Assembly: GCA_026874595.1 (NCBI GenBank)
Contig: CM049317.1
Span: 66,506,618-66,570,617, forward strand
Direction of reading: 5' to 3'
DNA length: 64,000 nt
Source: Sipunculus nudus
Taxonomy: Eukaryota > Annelida > Sipuncula > Golfingiida > Sipunculidae
Shown here: one piece after another, positions 46,530 through 59,690 of the stretch
Layout: every line of letters starts with the position of its first letter
Numbering within the stretch: position 1 is the stretch's first letter
Translations under genes and position numbers: made by a program
Notes under the pieces: model-generated
Told to the model about the DNA's origin: nothing
The model's input: the letters and a program-made list of their open reading frames with translations, nothing else
Database searches by the model: none

Positions 46530-49500
46530 ATTATGATGCTTTTTGACGCTTTTCGAAATTAAATTGTTTTATTGTATGTCGGTCATATATGTTTATATAC
46601 GTTTATTTACTCTATATTATTAGTCTAGAGATAAACGCTCCGTGTGAGTATGATAATTTTCATTCGAATTAATATATAACGTTAAATTCTCACCAATGTA
46701 GTAATACTGACGTTGAATATCTCTGACTTGTAATTGCAGAGTTGTAAAGATATTGTTGTTCAAAAGAAATATCGTGATTAAAATTGCCTGTTTCATTTTA
46801 TATTTAATTTTAAAATACAAATTATCAACATTTAACGCACAAAAGATCATTGATAAAAACATACTTATGCCTGTTACAAAACAATCGTGTTGGTGAATAA
46901 CATCAACACCATAGCCCTCTTCCATCTGACTAGCGTCACAAGGCTTGAACGCCTGGCATTGAATGTTCGTATACATGATCAGTGTATAATAATGAAAATA
47001 AGTAAAATACTTATCTTTCATGGCAAGGTTTTCATTTAAGCCCCTGGCTTGTAATCATTTTAAAATGTCAAAATCTAGAAAATTGGCACATATGTTTCGA
47101 ATACAGCAGTTGATTAATACCCGCGATGCAAATACTCGTCAAATTGTAAAATCAGACCTCCGATGCCTCCCTTTTACTCTGATGTATGTTCTTACATCAT
47201 ACACACGAGTTTACGAGCCCCTGCCGTGGGTTTTCCCAGAGGGTGTTCTTTGTCTATAATACATACCAGTTGTATTAACAGACCTTAAATTAAATCATAT
47301 TGATTTTAGGTGGCAAAGGAGGCGCTCCCGATTGCGGCCTGAAGAATAATGAAATACAAGAAGCGTTTTCCACCTCAAACAATATTCACCGTTCATACTA
47401 CTGAGGATTGCGCCACTGCAGCGTAAATTTTCAACATGCTTTCAGACTAAGCAAGGGGGAATACCCTCCCTTACCCCCCCCTCCACCTGCGCTCCCTATT
47501 TAATATATTCTATGCACGTCCTGCTGACAATTTATATTGGCTGTGATATATGTTTTTTGGTGTTTAAGAATACCAGGGTTAAGTGATAGCTGACAAAATA
47601 AATCCTGAGGGAAAGAAGAAAGAATGACGAACCGATGGTCTCTTCTAATCCCAGCTTTTATGCACATAGAAGCAATCTCACAAGAAGTACACGTTAAAGC
47701 AAAATAAGCTTCCAAAAATATTGTTATGAGAGACAGGTTATAGATAACCACTTACCTAACTGGCATTACATTCGAAACGATGTGCATTTAAAATTTATTT
47801 AATATATAATAATATAAGAAAAAATTATATAACATGTAGTATATAGATATCATGTGACCTTATAAAATGAGAATCACATAGTTCAATCCTTGATACAGAT
47901 TGTTGTAAGAACACCAAAATTGCATCCATCCTTGTTTCAAGATGGAATCAATATTACAAACATAATTATACCGGTTTAAACGAAATTTCAGACAAATTGT
48001 GTAGATCTTTATAAATGGAGCAGTCGCACACAAACAGCTACAATTCACAACTACAGCCTACGTATCTCGTCAGTTTACTACTTAATTGAGATCATTGGTG
48101 AAAGTCACAAGTCTACTTTCTAAACATTAATGGACAGATGTTTTTACATGAAAATCACCAAAGACCTCAGCTACCATCAGGGTGTAAATAAACCTGGTCG
48201 GCCATCTAAATATTATTTTGTAGGCAAATTGTATTTTGTAACGTTCAAATCTTGCCATTCCGGTGCATGCCCAGTCACCTACTGATTTAGACTGCATCAT
48301 GGAGTTTCGGAAGCTTATGTTTGAATTCTTGTTTCGTCTCCTTGATTGTTGTTGTTGTCCATAACAGTGGTCCGAATTATTTGTAAAATCTTGATAGAAG
48401 ATTTAAAGCCAAAAAGAACGATGATCGAAAATTTTAAAATAATTTTTTATGTACCTTCTATATTACCGCGAATTTGCTTTTGGGAATTATACACGAGATA
48501 TTGACCGAGTAAATTCCCACATATACATTACACTAAGGGGTCAAGGTAACGACCGAGTTGTTGAATTTTGCCCTCTGCAAAAAGTGTAGTTTCTGCTATC
48601 TGCTTTTTTTGTGTCAAGTCTTTCTAACATCTTTACTGGATTACTTTTCATGGTTGATATTACTTCATCGTTCCTGCATACATGATTTTTGATAGATCAT
48701 GTTAAAACACAACCGATTTCATCGATTATGAAAGATAACGACCAATCATCGAACAATTTGATTAACTACCACAACCCTAGTCAAGTATGATGAAAGACTG
48801 GAAAGAAGGAAGAACAAAACGCCTTTATTTTTCGGTTCCGTCATATTTATCGTATGTTCCGGCCGGATGAAACTAGCCTGCAAAAATCATTTACAATGTC
48901 AATATAAAAAATAATCAATCATGTCAGCAAAATCGTGCCAGCAAAAGGTCGGAAGGAAATGTGGGAAAAAAATGTTGTCTTTGTCTTTGGAACATTCCTC
49001 AGCTCCCGGCTAACACAAACACATTACTGCTCACTTCTACTTTACACGTTCTCTTTCTCTATGAATTGGCTCACCGTTCCACCCTCAATATTAGTTCCCA
49101 ACAAATTAACATAATTCTCCGGCATAAAATTAATATGCATGTTCTACGTCAACAGACTCTCGGTCTATCGTATCCAGTTTAGCAATCCAGAAAAAAATGC
49201 ATCATGCCGATTATATGCCGCATGAATGAGGGGATATCTGTGTCCATGTTTGGAATTAAGAGAAATGACGTTTCGAGGTCTCGCCTTGTTTGAATAAAAT
49301 TTACATCTTGTGCCATGTAGCCAGGCTAATTTCACAAAACAATAACTGTATCGGGTGCCTCATTTGAATAAAAATAATCATCCGTCGGCGTGAGGCAAAC
49401 ACACAGCTGATACTTCTTAACACGTGACATTTGCTTAAAAATTAATATTAACGCATCTACAGAGGTATAACACCTGCAAGGAGCCAACCTTTCCATAATA

Positions 49501-50390
49501 TTTTTTTGTCACAAGAATAATAACGTCCACAAAACACATTTGCAAAAGGAATAATACATTATTTAAACACGGAGGAGAAAACACGCAAGAGCTCCTACAT
49601 CTCACGAATAGACAGACCAGCCTAATACATTTAGATAAAATCGACACCAAAGCACATGTAAAAGATATGTGTGTGTAAAAAATCGGATGCCAAAATGATG
49701 ATAAACAGCCCTCACTGATTAAGTTTTAATTGATGTATGTTTTTAAAAGGCAATGTGCGAATGACTAGGTGTCACAACTCTGATATGATAATTGTTATTA
49801 TTATCAAATCTGATCAGAGAATAACTCGGCAGACAAACAGTTAATATGGCACACCGTCTCCACGTGTTTATGCTGGTGGCAACTGGGGTATAGTGTAAAT
49901 CAGGTGACTCAGCGGTCGATAACGTCAGGTAAAATGGTATATGCATAGCTTTACGTACTAATATCCTAACTCATCATCAAAATTCTGATGAAAACAAAAG
50001 AACGATCATATTTTATAATTCATATGAATAAATGTAATAAACCAAAAATTGTTTTAAATATTTCGTTACCGGTTTGTAGTTTGCTTAATGTGACAAAATC
50101 TCCGATGTTGGGTCTGTACCATACTATAGAGTACTATAAAGTACGCATACTCATGGTATGTCTATTGTGTTCTGAAGAGTAAAAGACATTTGTTTCTTTT
50201 ACTAGAAATAATTGAACAAAAATAACAAATATTTTACCAGTATAATGTAATTTAGTTTAACATTATGTTATAAAAGATGTTTTATAACTAAATCTTTCTT
50301 TAATATAGTTAAGTATTTATATTGGTGGATTGGAAGAAGTGCTATACAGGCATACAGCATGAGAGGAATATTTATATTAAACACATTACT
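46530..50390. other. Spacer between intact and decayed cassettes
   Basis: No exon homologous to PLAT or F-type modules was found, so the duplicated cassette lacks those parts. A short open stretch at 47312-47403 (GGAPDCGLKNNEIQ) after an AG has no known match. Confidence 0.5.
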
Positions 50391-50393
50391 TAG

Positions 50394-52372
50394 TATGTTT
50401 ATGCAAATTTGAATGGGCAAGCTGGTCTTCATGGCAACCGTGTATTCATGGTGCAACATGTCGAACAAGGAATAGTTGGAAGCAGGGTCTGCCAACCCCA
50501 GACGAACCAAGGCAAGGTGACTTCTGGATGTGTGAAACCTCCACGGATAAATACGTTGAAAATGCTCGGTGAATATTTTTTATGGTGCACGTATCTTTCT
50601 TGTAATTCGCAGTATTAAAAAAATAATAATAGTGGTTATACTTCTGCCGCAAGGTGAAACAGAATGACAGATAAACAGACTGAAGAACAGTGTGATAATT
50701 TGTCAATAATAGTATACTAACATCACTATTTTAGTAGCTCCATAAAATACGTCATTGAATGAAGTGTACGCACATATACTATCACATATCAGGTGGCAAA
50801 TTAGAGTGTACGTACAAATGTACTTGTACCTGTGTATGCATTTGTATTTGGATATTATTTACATTTGCATTACATTTAATAATATTTAAACCCTTGATTT
50901 AATTTAATTTGATTTAATTTGATTTATGTGACAGATTTGCATTTTCATTATAATGCACTAGAGCCTATTGCAATAATATTGTACCAGTCGAAGGTGTATA
51001 ATCAGAAAAGGTGGATTACCCAAATTGAGAAATAAGTGGATATCATGTTTTTTAACTTCAAATAGGTCTTTTGAATAATGGTATATTTATTCATTCAACA
51101 GGGCAATGCCCGTCAAAATTTAATTGGGTGTTCCTTAACGGTGGGAAATTGTCTCATGATATGTGACAATAGTTGATCAGAAGAACTGGACTGAGGCTAG
51201 AAATCACTGTTAGATGAAGGGCGCTGAATTAGTCAGTATTGAGTCAGAGAAAGAGCAGAAACATCTGAGAATTACCTTGGGGAAATCTATAAAATACCTG
51301 GATAAGTAAATACATTACCTCATACAGTCTTAATTGATAACATTTTTAAAGAATTAATTATCTTTAATATAGGTATCTTGTTCTTTCAATTTTAAACGTA
51401 TTGTCCATAGATTTTAACTATATTTCGTACCAAATCCCATTACTTGAAAGGCATTATGCTAAACAGTTTTAACAGATACTTTTCTCTGTTTCTCTGATAT
51501 TCTCTCCCTCTTGGTCTCCCTCCCTGTCTCCCCAAGTATATATATATATATATAGTGTTGTTTTTCTTCAGAGTTATATATATATATATATATACTTGGG
51601 TGGACAGGGAGAGTGCCCAAGAGGGAGATATAGTATAACAGCAGATAACTGAAGAAGTATAGTTATAATATCAATCATTAGACAAAGAGGAGACAAACAG
51701 AAAGCATAAAACACAAAAAAAAAATATAGAAGCACATGCTAAAATAATTAGCACCAATTCCGACGACAACATTTAACTTATATCTGCGGTATCTAGCTCG
51801 TTCTAGCTACTCTCGTTCATTCATCGGGAAAAAAGGCCAAAACTGTTAAAAATCATTAATTTACCGCTGTTATCCTTCTTCTTTTTTCTTTCGACGCTGG
51901 AGCTCCCTAGTTTAGAAAATCATAGTCCCCGCCCTTGGGCGCTCTTTTAGCAAGGTTAAAGCAAACAGCCTAGAGGATACTTTAGAATTAGGTCGAGTAG
52001 TGTGGATATTTAGAGGAGATAGAGATGAAAATCTGTTAGATCTATTTTCTTATCGGGTGCAATGTTAGGCTCATCCTTCAAAGGTTTCGGTAGGATTATG
52101 TTTATGAGATTGTTTGCTATTGTATGTCTATGCCCATTGTTCTAAGATCCGTGGAGGTTTCATAATGTTTATGCCTCCGGTGAAAAGAAAAATGGCACCT
52201 GGTTCTGAAAAGCGACTGGAAAAAAACTGTCAGCTATACCAATTGGAAGCTCACTCATCCGAATAAACTGCGCGGAGAGGACTCCCTGCTAGTTGACTGG
52301 CACACGGAAGAATAGTTCGACTTGAAAGGGCACAGGTAGAACGAGTATATCTGCGAAATACAGGTCTAAGGT
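50394..52372 (+). pseudogene. Decayed second copy of the TSP1-like / C-type lectin cassette
   Basis: Three blocks keep the order of the intact cassette at 43.35-46.22 kb. The TSP1-like block (50394-50568) is still open, with an acceptor at TTACTTAG, EWASWSSWQPC and CRTR. The first C-type lectin block (from 51102) shows NWTEARNHC and GAELVSIESEKEQ but has a frameshift, a TGA at 51157 replacing the first conserved Cys codon, and a TAG at 51211. The second block (about 52140-52370) shows YTNWKL, SLLVDW and NEYICE with a one-base shift in the WxW motif and stops at 52313 and 52337. It also lacks the inner disulfide cysteines, so that loss predates the duplication. Confidence 0.75.
51497..51632. 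repeat. Imperfect inverted repeat with (TA)n core
   Basis: CTCCCTCTTGG...CCCTGTCTCCCCAAG plus (TA)n on the left is mirrored on the right by (TA)n plus CTTGGGTGGACAGGG...CCCAAGAGGGAG, around a ~20 nt loop. It sits in an intron of the decayed cassette. Confidence 0.75.
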
Positions 52373-53984
52373 AATAAGCATACACCGGTGGAACAAATCA
52401 TAATGTAAATATAAGCAAATTTAACAAAAAAAGCATGTGTCCAGTGAACTGGAATATGGTTATTTTCTGTAACATGCTATTAGATTGAGATATGCTATTT
52501 ATCTAAAATACTTTGATTGCTTCATATTTCTATTTTGATATAAATATATATTAAAAACAAGGTTAAACATATAATTTCAAACAATTTAAAAAGAGTCTAT
52601 GAAAACGTGGCATGCTGTGACTGGATGCTTAACATAGCGGACCTTTTTTAATATTACGAAAATACAAAATATAAAAAAAAATAAACGTAAATTACATAAT
52701 CGCATAAAACGCCTGCAGAAAAAGGACGAGGAGACATTCCAATATACAGTGCGGTTTTCAGGACTTCCCTTTCCATAATGGCATCTGGCATGTTTTCATA
52801 ACTGATCAGGTTAGCAACAAGATATCAGCAGCCGTACTCCGGACTCCACACAGTACAAAATTAACGTGGTCTATTGTGTATGTGTAGCATGCGACCGGTC
52901 TACATTTGCTCCCGACAGGGATCCTTGTTTGGGAAAGATACCGGAGGATGTAACAGTGATCATATACTGATCACGTCCGTTCTGATCTGAATCCTTATTT
53001 TTGTCGGGCACGGACATCATATATTGTGAACATTAAAAACCGAATAGGCACGAGTGGTTAAAATAATTTATTGGTGCACTCTCATTGACATTTAGGCATA
53101 GACCTTCAGAAACATATATTTCTTACCTAAATGCGTGAAAGGGACACTACAGAGAACCATAAAAATATGAATTTTCTTTACTTCTGGGCTAGAAATGAAC
53201 TATGAAAATTGTCGTAAATTTTTCGGAGGCTTCCATTTCATCCAAGACTTGTTGTCATGGTGTTTATTTGTTAATATTTTCCCAGCTCGCCAATCCCGTC
53301 TTGATACGTCATGGACTGAGAATCAAGTTTATATGAGAACAATATTTATATAAAGCTAATTTATATAACAAACAAATCCGTGGTTTTTTATTATGATTAG
53401 AACAAAATAAACAAAAACAGTGGCGCCGCGTTTAGGAATGTTTAAGTATCATTCTTAATATATCGACTTTTTTTAATATTTTAAAATTGAGGAATTAGGT
53501 CATAGCAATAGTTATCGACTTATAAAAAATTAATAAATGGTGATTGTTCATTAAATATATTGACAACGTGAGATTGTAGGAGGTCGGGCATGGTTAGTTC
53601 TTAGATCTGGAATCGTCTCGTCCACGTAATTTTTCATTTACTCAAAAATGTTAAGAATATATTTGTTTCACCGTTTGGTTTTTAATTTCGTGTACTCCTT
53701 GACCCTTTACATGCGGTATTTCTGTCCATATATATATGCAAAAATACAATCGTCCCTACTGAAGTTTGGCCGTATAGGAAACGCTTACTTTCAGAGCAGA
53801 ACGATAATTGCCACATTATTGGCACAAAAGCCTTATACGTTTCTTATTTAAGTGTCAGATTCCCTTTTGCTATGAATTTATTGATCAAGGTCATTGTTTT
53901 AGTTTCACATTTACAAAGCTTTGCCAACGGAACTAGTTGCCAAGCCAGTCACCACACGGAAGTATAAATTCAAAACGGAATCGA

Positions 53985-54095
53985 TTTCACATTGAAATTT
54001 TTAATTTGTAGTTATAATTGTTTATATATATAATCGATTTAACATTGAAGTTTTTAAATTGTAGTTATAATTGTTTATATATATATATATATATA
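53985..54095. repeat. Short tandem duplication (~57 bp) ending in (TA)n
   Basis: ATCGATTTCACATTGAAATT and ATCGATTTAACATTGAAGTT are each followed by TTGTAGTTATAATTGTTTAT plus ATATA, two adjacent copies. Confidence 0.8.
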
Positions 54096-54691
54096 TACAT
54101 ATTTGCGTAAGAGGCTCATGCGAATACTCAGATAGTGTGATTGATTAATAGTCTCTAGTTATTTAAGTGTCTGTGATGTCCAGCAGGGGGCATTACTAGA
54201 CGCTACTTAGCCGTTTGCATATATTTTCCTTATAGGGTTAAGTTCACTTATTTAATATGCATATGTCACATTGCACTTGACTTTGCCGCTAAAACGTATT
54301 AAATATTCTTAATTTTTGCGCAATTCCGTCACCAAATTTCGTAATGGCAACATGCCATAAACGTTATTATATATCCACAGGTAAGCATTGCCTCCATTTC
54401 ATACGATATTCATTACTATTCAAGTTCATAATTTTATACAAGGTAATTACAATTATCAATGTAAGTGTGTCAATTTATTTTATGATTTTCAGTCCTGTAT
54501 TTTATTACTCTATCCAGCCTCATATTTGTCTTCATAAAATTATCCACTGTACTTCGTATTATAGTGCGTTTGTCTAATGATAAAACTATATGTTATCCAC
54601 AGTAAACCGTTTCACCACTTTGGTCTCTTGATATTGTTTGTTTGATGGAAGAGAGAGGAGACTTCCCGTTTATTATTAACCCAGTCGAAGG

Positions 54692-54692
<1 letters not shown>

Positions 54693-54732
<40 letters not shown>
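54693..54732. repeat. (CA)n microsatellite
   Basis: About 19 CA units followed by a short (TA)n. Confidence 0.95.
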
Positions 54733-54744
<12 letters not shown>

Positions 54745-55149
54745 AATATATTCCATTAATTGTAACGGGAGTGTAATAATGTTGATATTCTGTGTAGGAA
54801 ATATTGTCCTCTTGGTCATAAGGTGGAGAAGCTACTTTCTCCTTGTTGATTACCTCACATTTTCTCAACAAACGAGTTCCATGGCCCCATACGTAAAACT
54901 AAATGCCACTTAATATTTGTAGGTAATTGATGGAATTAATCATGGTATCGGTTTACGTGTTCTCCTTCATTTCCTTAATGCAATAAAATTGCAAAGATAG
55001 ATAAGTAAACTCGACAAATATTATCAGCCAGTATTTGAACTGGTTTGTACAAGAATGCTTCTCTTAACAAACCATGATATGTGCTTCTCCTGTTAAATAT
55101 CGCAATGGTAAGATATGGATTCTAAGGAGATGTCAAATACGTCAACTAT

Positions 55150-56300
55150 GTCAACTCGCGTCGCTATTTTGGAATTCCGACAGGTCTTGAATTAGACAGA
55201 GATGGAGCCCTTATAGGTACCAATCTCTGTGTAAATCAGAAAGATAAAGCATGTTCTTATTGTGATATCGCGCTTAAAAGGAAATCCGCAGTTGTGCTCT
55301 GGCAACCATATTGGAATTCTAGCCGGTCTGTAATTTGATAGGGAGTGAGTCCGCATAGGCATCAATGATCCTAGACAGAGTGTCCGTCTGCATAATACAG
55401 AGACGGAGACCGCTTCTTGCATTCTTGTGATGCTTTGTCTGATATTACTAAATGTCCCTCCTTTGGCCAAATAGACAAAATAATCTAGCTAACATACCCT
55501 TTACTATGACTCCTTACTTGCTTTCTTGCAAAATTTAGAAAACGAAACATACAATCCAGGTGCAAAGTTAGGAAGCGATGCCCACAAGTTTCCAACCAAA
55601 CATAACATGCTGCTTTAGAGTCAAGGACAAAGGGAAAGCAAGTTTGCAAAGTCCTTCCTCTGACTGGCTGTTAGGTTTCAGGCTCATTCATCATGGAATT
55701 CTAAGCATAAGATTTACTGCCTGGTCCCTAAAATAGTGCCATCTCGTGACTTAAACAGAAAGTGCAAGCAAAACAATTGCTCCTAGCGGGGCTAGTAGCA
55801 ACCTGCAAATTTTCTTGTTTTACACATATTAGAAATGGGTCACACACCCAGGTTAAGGCCAACGTTTGCTTATTTTAAGCTAATTATCTGATTTATTTAA
55901 ATATCTGTCCTTGCTTGCACACCAATATCTTCAATTGAGTGCTCGTAAGCCTCACTGGGAGGCTTACCAAGTAGACTACAATGATCCCTGAGAAAATGAT
56001 AAAGATCAAGCATGTTCTTGTTAAGATGTCAGGTGCGTTATAAAATCACCCATTCTGGTGGCCATATTTCAATTCCGACAGGTATGTAATTCAATAGGAC
56101 CGGAGGCCTCATACGTACAAATCACCTTGTGATTTTTTGGAAAGCTGAAGAATGTTGCTGTTGAGTTATCACACGCAAAAGAAAAGCATGCAGCTATCAG
56201 GCTGTGTTGGCCTTATTGGAATTCCGACAGGTATGTTATTTATTTGGTTTGGAGGCCTCGTAGGTATCATCCCCGTGAATTAGGAAAAGCTGAAGTACGT
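55150..56300. repeat. Diverged ~140 bp tandem repeats with GGAATTCCGACAGG
   Basis: Related anchors occur near 55173, 55308, 56064 and 56212, each followed by a TGTAATTTRATAGG-like and an AGGCCTCATAGGTA-like segment. A 600 bp non-repeat stretch separates the two pairs. Confidence 0.6.
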
Positions 56301-57414
56301 TGTTAAAGTACGGACTAACACGGTGTTCACTATAGAGCACCGCTTTTCAAGCGGAGTAAAGAGAGAAAGGTTCACAGCAACAGCCCACTCTTTCTCACAA
56401 AACAAACGCAGATATTATGAATATAACCGTGCTGCCATCTATCGTTGGATGCACAAACTAAATCGAGTTAACCCATTACCCCCCCCCCCCTCTCTTTTAT
56501 TTTGACAAACTGAATTACCACAAAATGCCAGAGAGATAAACCAGAAATTCCTATTATCGTGCAAAACCTCCCGTAAACATATTTTAAACTTAAACAAGAT
56601 AGCATTGTGGCACAACTCACTATGGGAATCTATCCAGTTGCTTTCTACTTCAAAAATCTGATCCTTTGCATTGAAAGTATCAGTACCACTGATCATTTAC
56701 CATTGATTGACTCCGAGTAACTCACCACTTAATCATTGATTTTGAACCTCACTTGTGATAGTCCTGCTGCATAATTCCCGTAAATCCAAACATAACTTAG
56801 CGTTCTGCGCATGTCCATATTGATGATTCGTCACTGGGAACCACCTGTTTAAGCTCGGCGGCTTAGTTGTTCTGGGTCGCTGTTCAATTTATAAACCGTA
56901 AGACATTCATTAGTCCATAAATATTTATTATGTAACAGAGTTATGTCAATTACGTGATCAACCAAAGATATCCTAATCCTACAAGTAATAAATATATACC
57001 GAGGCAGAGTACCTGAGTTTCCAAGGGGAGATAAACCGTCCCACCAAATAGAGCGGGTATCTCCTTCGCTCTTCCATTCATCGCCTCACAGAAAGTTACC
57101 ACCCCGAATGTTTAACTCAGAAATTTACTGCACTCATTGCTCATAATTATATTTATAGAAGTGTAATAGCACGTAACAGTAAAACAGAATTACTTTGAAT
57201 GATAACAATATGAAACATGTATACACTTAAGAATGATACTTAGCCTAGTTTCACATTTGTGTACTTTCTTAATGTATGTTGAAATAGACGGGAGATATAA
57301 ACGAAGTGAAATCTGAAGAGTATTGTTTGTGAATAGTTAAGTATAAACAGGTTGTACACAAACAAAATTTAACTTGTGTATGTATATTTAGATGTAAACA
57401 AATAGAAACAAAAA

Positions 57415-57555
57415 ATGAAAGATAGTGTGAGATTAGGAGTTAATAGACATGTATTATAAACAAGATGTAAGAGAGTATGAGATAAGATTTGATAGACATG
57501 TATAAGCAAGATGTAAGATAGTATGAGATTAGGAGTGTAAACGACATGTAAAAAA
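57415..57555. repeat. ~50 bp tandem repeat, three copies
   Basis: GATAGTGTGAGATTAGGAGT...TAGACATGTAT...AAGATGTAAGA is repeated with small indels. It explains the small minus-strand ORF here. Confidence 0.7.
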
Positions 57556-57885
57556 ACTTGGTGATAAAATAACATGAAGATTTCAGGTAAACATACATAG
57601 ATTGAACATCTTATGTATAATTGTTGCAAATGCATAAATTGCATTTGCATACAATTGTATACATTATACGAATATTTCGATGTAATATATGTAAACAACA
57701 TGATATATGCACGTCAGTCCAGCCTCATGTCATGCTATCACCAACACGTCGTATCAAAACTGTCTACTTTGTTGCAGAATAAACTAGTGTCAGTGTCATC
57801 AGCTTTGCGATCGTTATTTTCATTTGTGTGTGTACGAGTGGACTTCGGAGCCGGGACCCTGTCTTATCGCCCGCCCGCGACATTC

Positions 57886-57928
<43 letters not shown>
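57886..57928. repeat. Compound (TA)n(TG)n microsatellite
   Basis: About 12 TA then 9 TG units. It sits inside a 169-codon plus-strand ORF that is therefore not credible. Confidence 0.95.
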
Positions 57929-58494
57929 CTCAACCAATAACAGTATGTGTACTGCACATATTCCAGATTTACTGCTCTGGAGTGTACCCCTTGATCCATG
58001 GCAGTTTATTCCCAACAGACTACAATGAACGTGCACGGCATATGTCTGTCTTTAAACAATACAATATACAATTCAATTTACAGATTAGTGCATATTATAT
58101 CAAGTTCTGTTATAGACTGTAGTGACTGCAGGGTCAGCGCATGAACATATGTAAATGGGACCTTAACGGTCGGTCGGGAGATTAATTATCAGAAAAAAAG
58201 GATATCCATCTCCCTCACTCTCTCCCTTTCTCTCTCTCTCTTCCTCGTGTAAAACAAGACATAAAATTTCTGTGATTTCGGTACAAATACAGACATATGG
58301 AGCATTAAAGCACATTCACTGTATCACAATTTATATGTATATGTATATATTTATCAATTGTGTGTGTAAATATATATGACGCTAGGGGGATGGGTACGTG
58401 TATACAACGTATTTTAATGTAAGAATAAAAGACCTGTGAATCACTTATGTTGTTATGAGATGCTGTAAATAGTGAGAAATGTTCTGTTGTGATA

Positions 58495-58870
58495 TGCACA
58501 CGTGTCGGCACGGCGACATTGCATGCAGCAAGGAGAACTGATGGCCTGATAAGGTGTGCGGCATATATTACATATATACTACCGTAACGTCACTTCGCTG
58601 GTTACTATAAAAGTGTGCAAATACACAGAGGTGTTAGGGATCTGTCGTATCTAAGTGGTTACAGCAGCCGACCGGAATTTCGTCTAAAAAAGGTTGCTTC
58701 GGGTGAAAAAAGGGGGGGGGGGGGGTTCGGACCCCCTAGACCCCCCCCCCCGGATCCGCTTCTGCAAATACACAGAGGGGTTGCGGATCTGTCGGAACTA
58801 AGCTGTTTAAGCAGCCGACCGGAAATCGGAAGATCGTAAGTTCGATTGCCACCGGCAGTGAACCGAGTTT
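58495..58870 (+). mobile_element. tRNA-derived SINE, family A, rearranged copy
   Basis: It contains CACGTGTCGGCACGGCGAC, then the opposite-orientation body (CTGGTTACTATAAAAGTGTG), then two tRNA-like heads: GGATCTGTCG...AGCAGCCGACCGGAA at 58640 and again at 58785 with AAGATCGTAAGTTCGATTGCC. Poly-G and poly-C tracts (58709-58751) lie between the heads. This looks like nested or partly duplicated insertion. Confidence 0.65.
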
Positions 58871-59350
58871 TTTGTGCTGGTTACATGTCTTATAAGTACG
58901 TCAGTTTTTGTTGTATACAGTAACTGGGAACAACTGTTTGCTGTTATATGTTATATAATTCATTCTTTCTAATGCCACATATAATGTCACGATAAAAGTT
59001 GCAGCAGTTCAGTTTAATTCACAGAGGGGCAAACCGCGAACGTTTAGAAATCCCGATTAGAGAAGCAGTCTTCAGGGAATTTTCTTAATAAAGTTCAAGG
59101 TAAAGACGTTCACGCAATAAATCTGGAATGGAATCAAAATCAACACGTTAAAAATGTTGTTACAGTTCTCCCAATATTCTGCCCTTCCAGAACCCTTCCT
59201 AGACCAGTGCTAGCCACCTGTGTGAAATAAAGGACTTAGAATCTATCTTCCCGAAACTCGTCTTTCCTTTTCTCTTGACGGATGGTATTAGTTTTCTGGC
59301 ACATACCACTGACGTGGTAACAAATGGTCCATATCGTAATAGTCGTTTAT

Positions 59351-59690
59351 TCACGTGCCATACCGGATAACCACATCGCCATTATATGGAATGGCATTCA
59401 ATGGTCCCGCATAAACGGCCAAGTCAGGGGTTCCATGCTCTACCTCCTCGATGCTGCATAGCAATTTGCAATACACCTGCACAAAGTACCTAACAAGGTA
59501 AACTGCATACTCCACGATATCCAGGGAAATGTTCCTTTGCCAGGGTGAGTTTCCTCCACTTACATCTGGTAAGGGTTTACCCTGGTGTGGGGACCACCAT
59601 GTTGGCACCTCGTTCGATGATTCAGAAAATAATCTCTCCCTGTCATTGCTGTTTCTATCTGATACCACAGATAAGATGGGGTCACTGAAC
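59351..59690 (-). CDS. Hypothetical open frame beside the minisatellite
   Basis: A non-repetitive minus-strand frame runs through DPILSVVSDRNSNDRERLF, EVPTWWSPHQGKPLP and ISLDIVEYAVYLVRY to a stop at 59351, about 110 codons. Its composition is more protein-like than other ORFs nearby. The other side of the array carries a ~60 codon minus-strand frame (about 61480-61660; ERNFWNIGDG, KGHEDKGSGDRSW) followed by a possible donor. They could be exons of one unrecognised gene with the array in an intron, or an old mobile element. Confidence 0.22.

Larger units (their letters stand above)
52375..55145. other. Intergenic, nothing recognised
   Basis: AT-rich sequence with microsatellites and one short duplication; no exon-like frame. 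Confidence 0.5.
56305..58490. other. Intergenic; possible LTR-like GC-rich patch near 57780-57885
   Basis: GAATAAACTAGTGTCAGTG followed by a GC-rich GAGCCGGGACCCTGTC...CGCGACA patch resembles an LTR 3' end. No matching TG start with target duplication was found. Confidence 0.25.

Noticed and set aside
57120-57885. Solo LTR ending in CGCGACA
   Set aside because: No TG-starting 5' end with a matching 5 bp target duplication was found.
57613-58122. 169-codon plus-strand ORF
   Set aside because: It runs through a (TA)n(TG)n microsatellite (IYIYIYVCVCVC) and has no domain; one stop-free chance frame.
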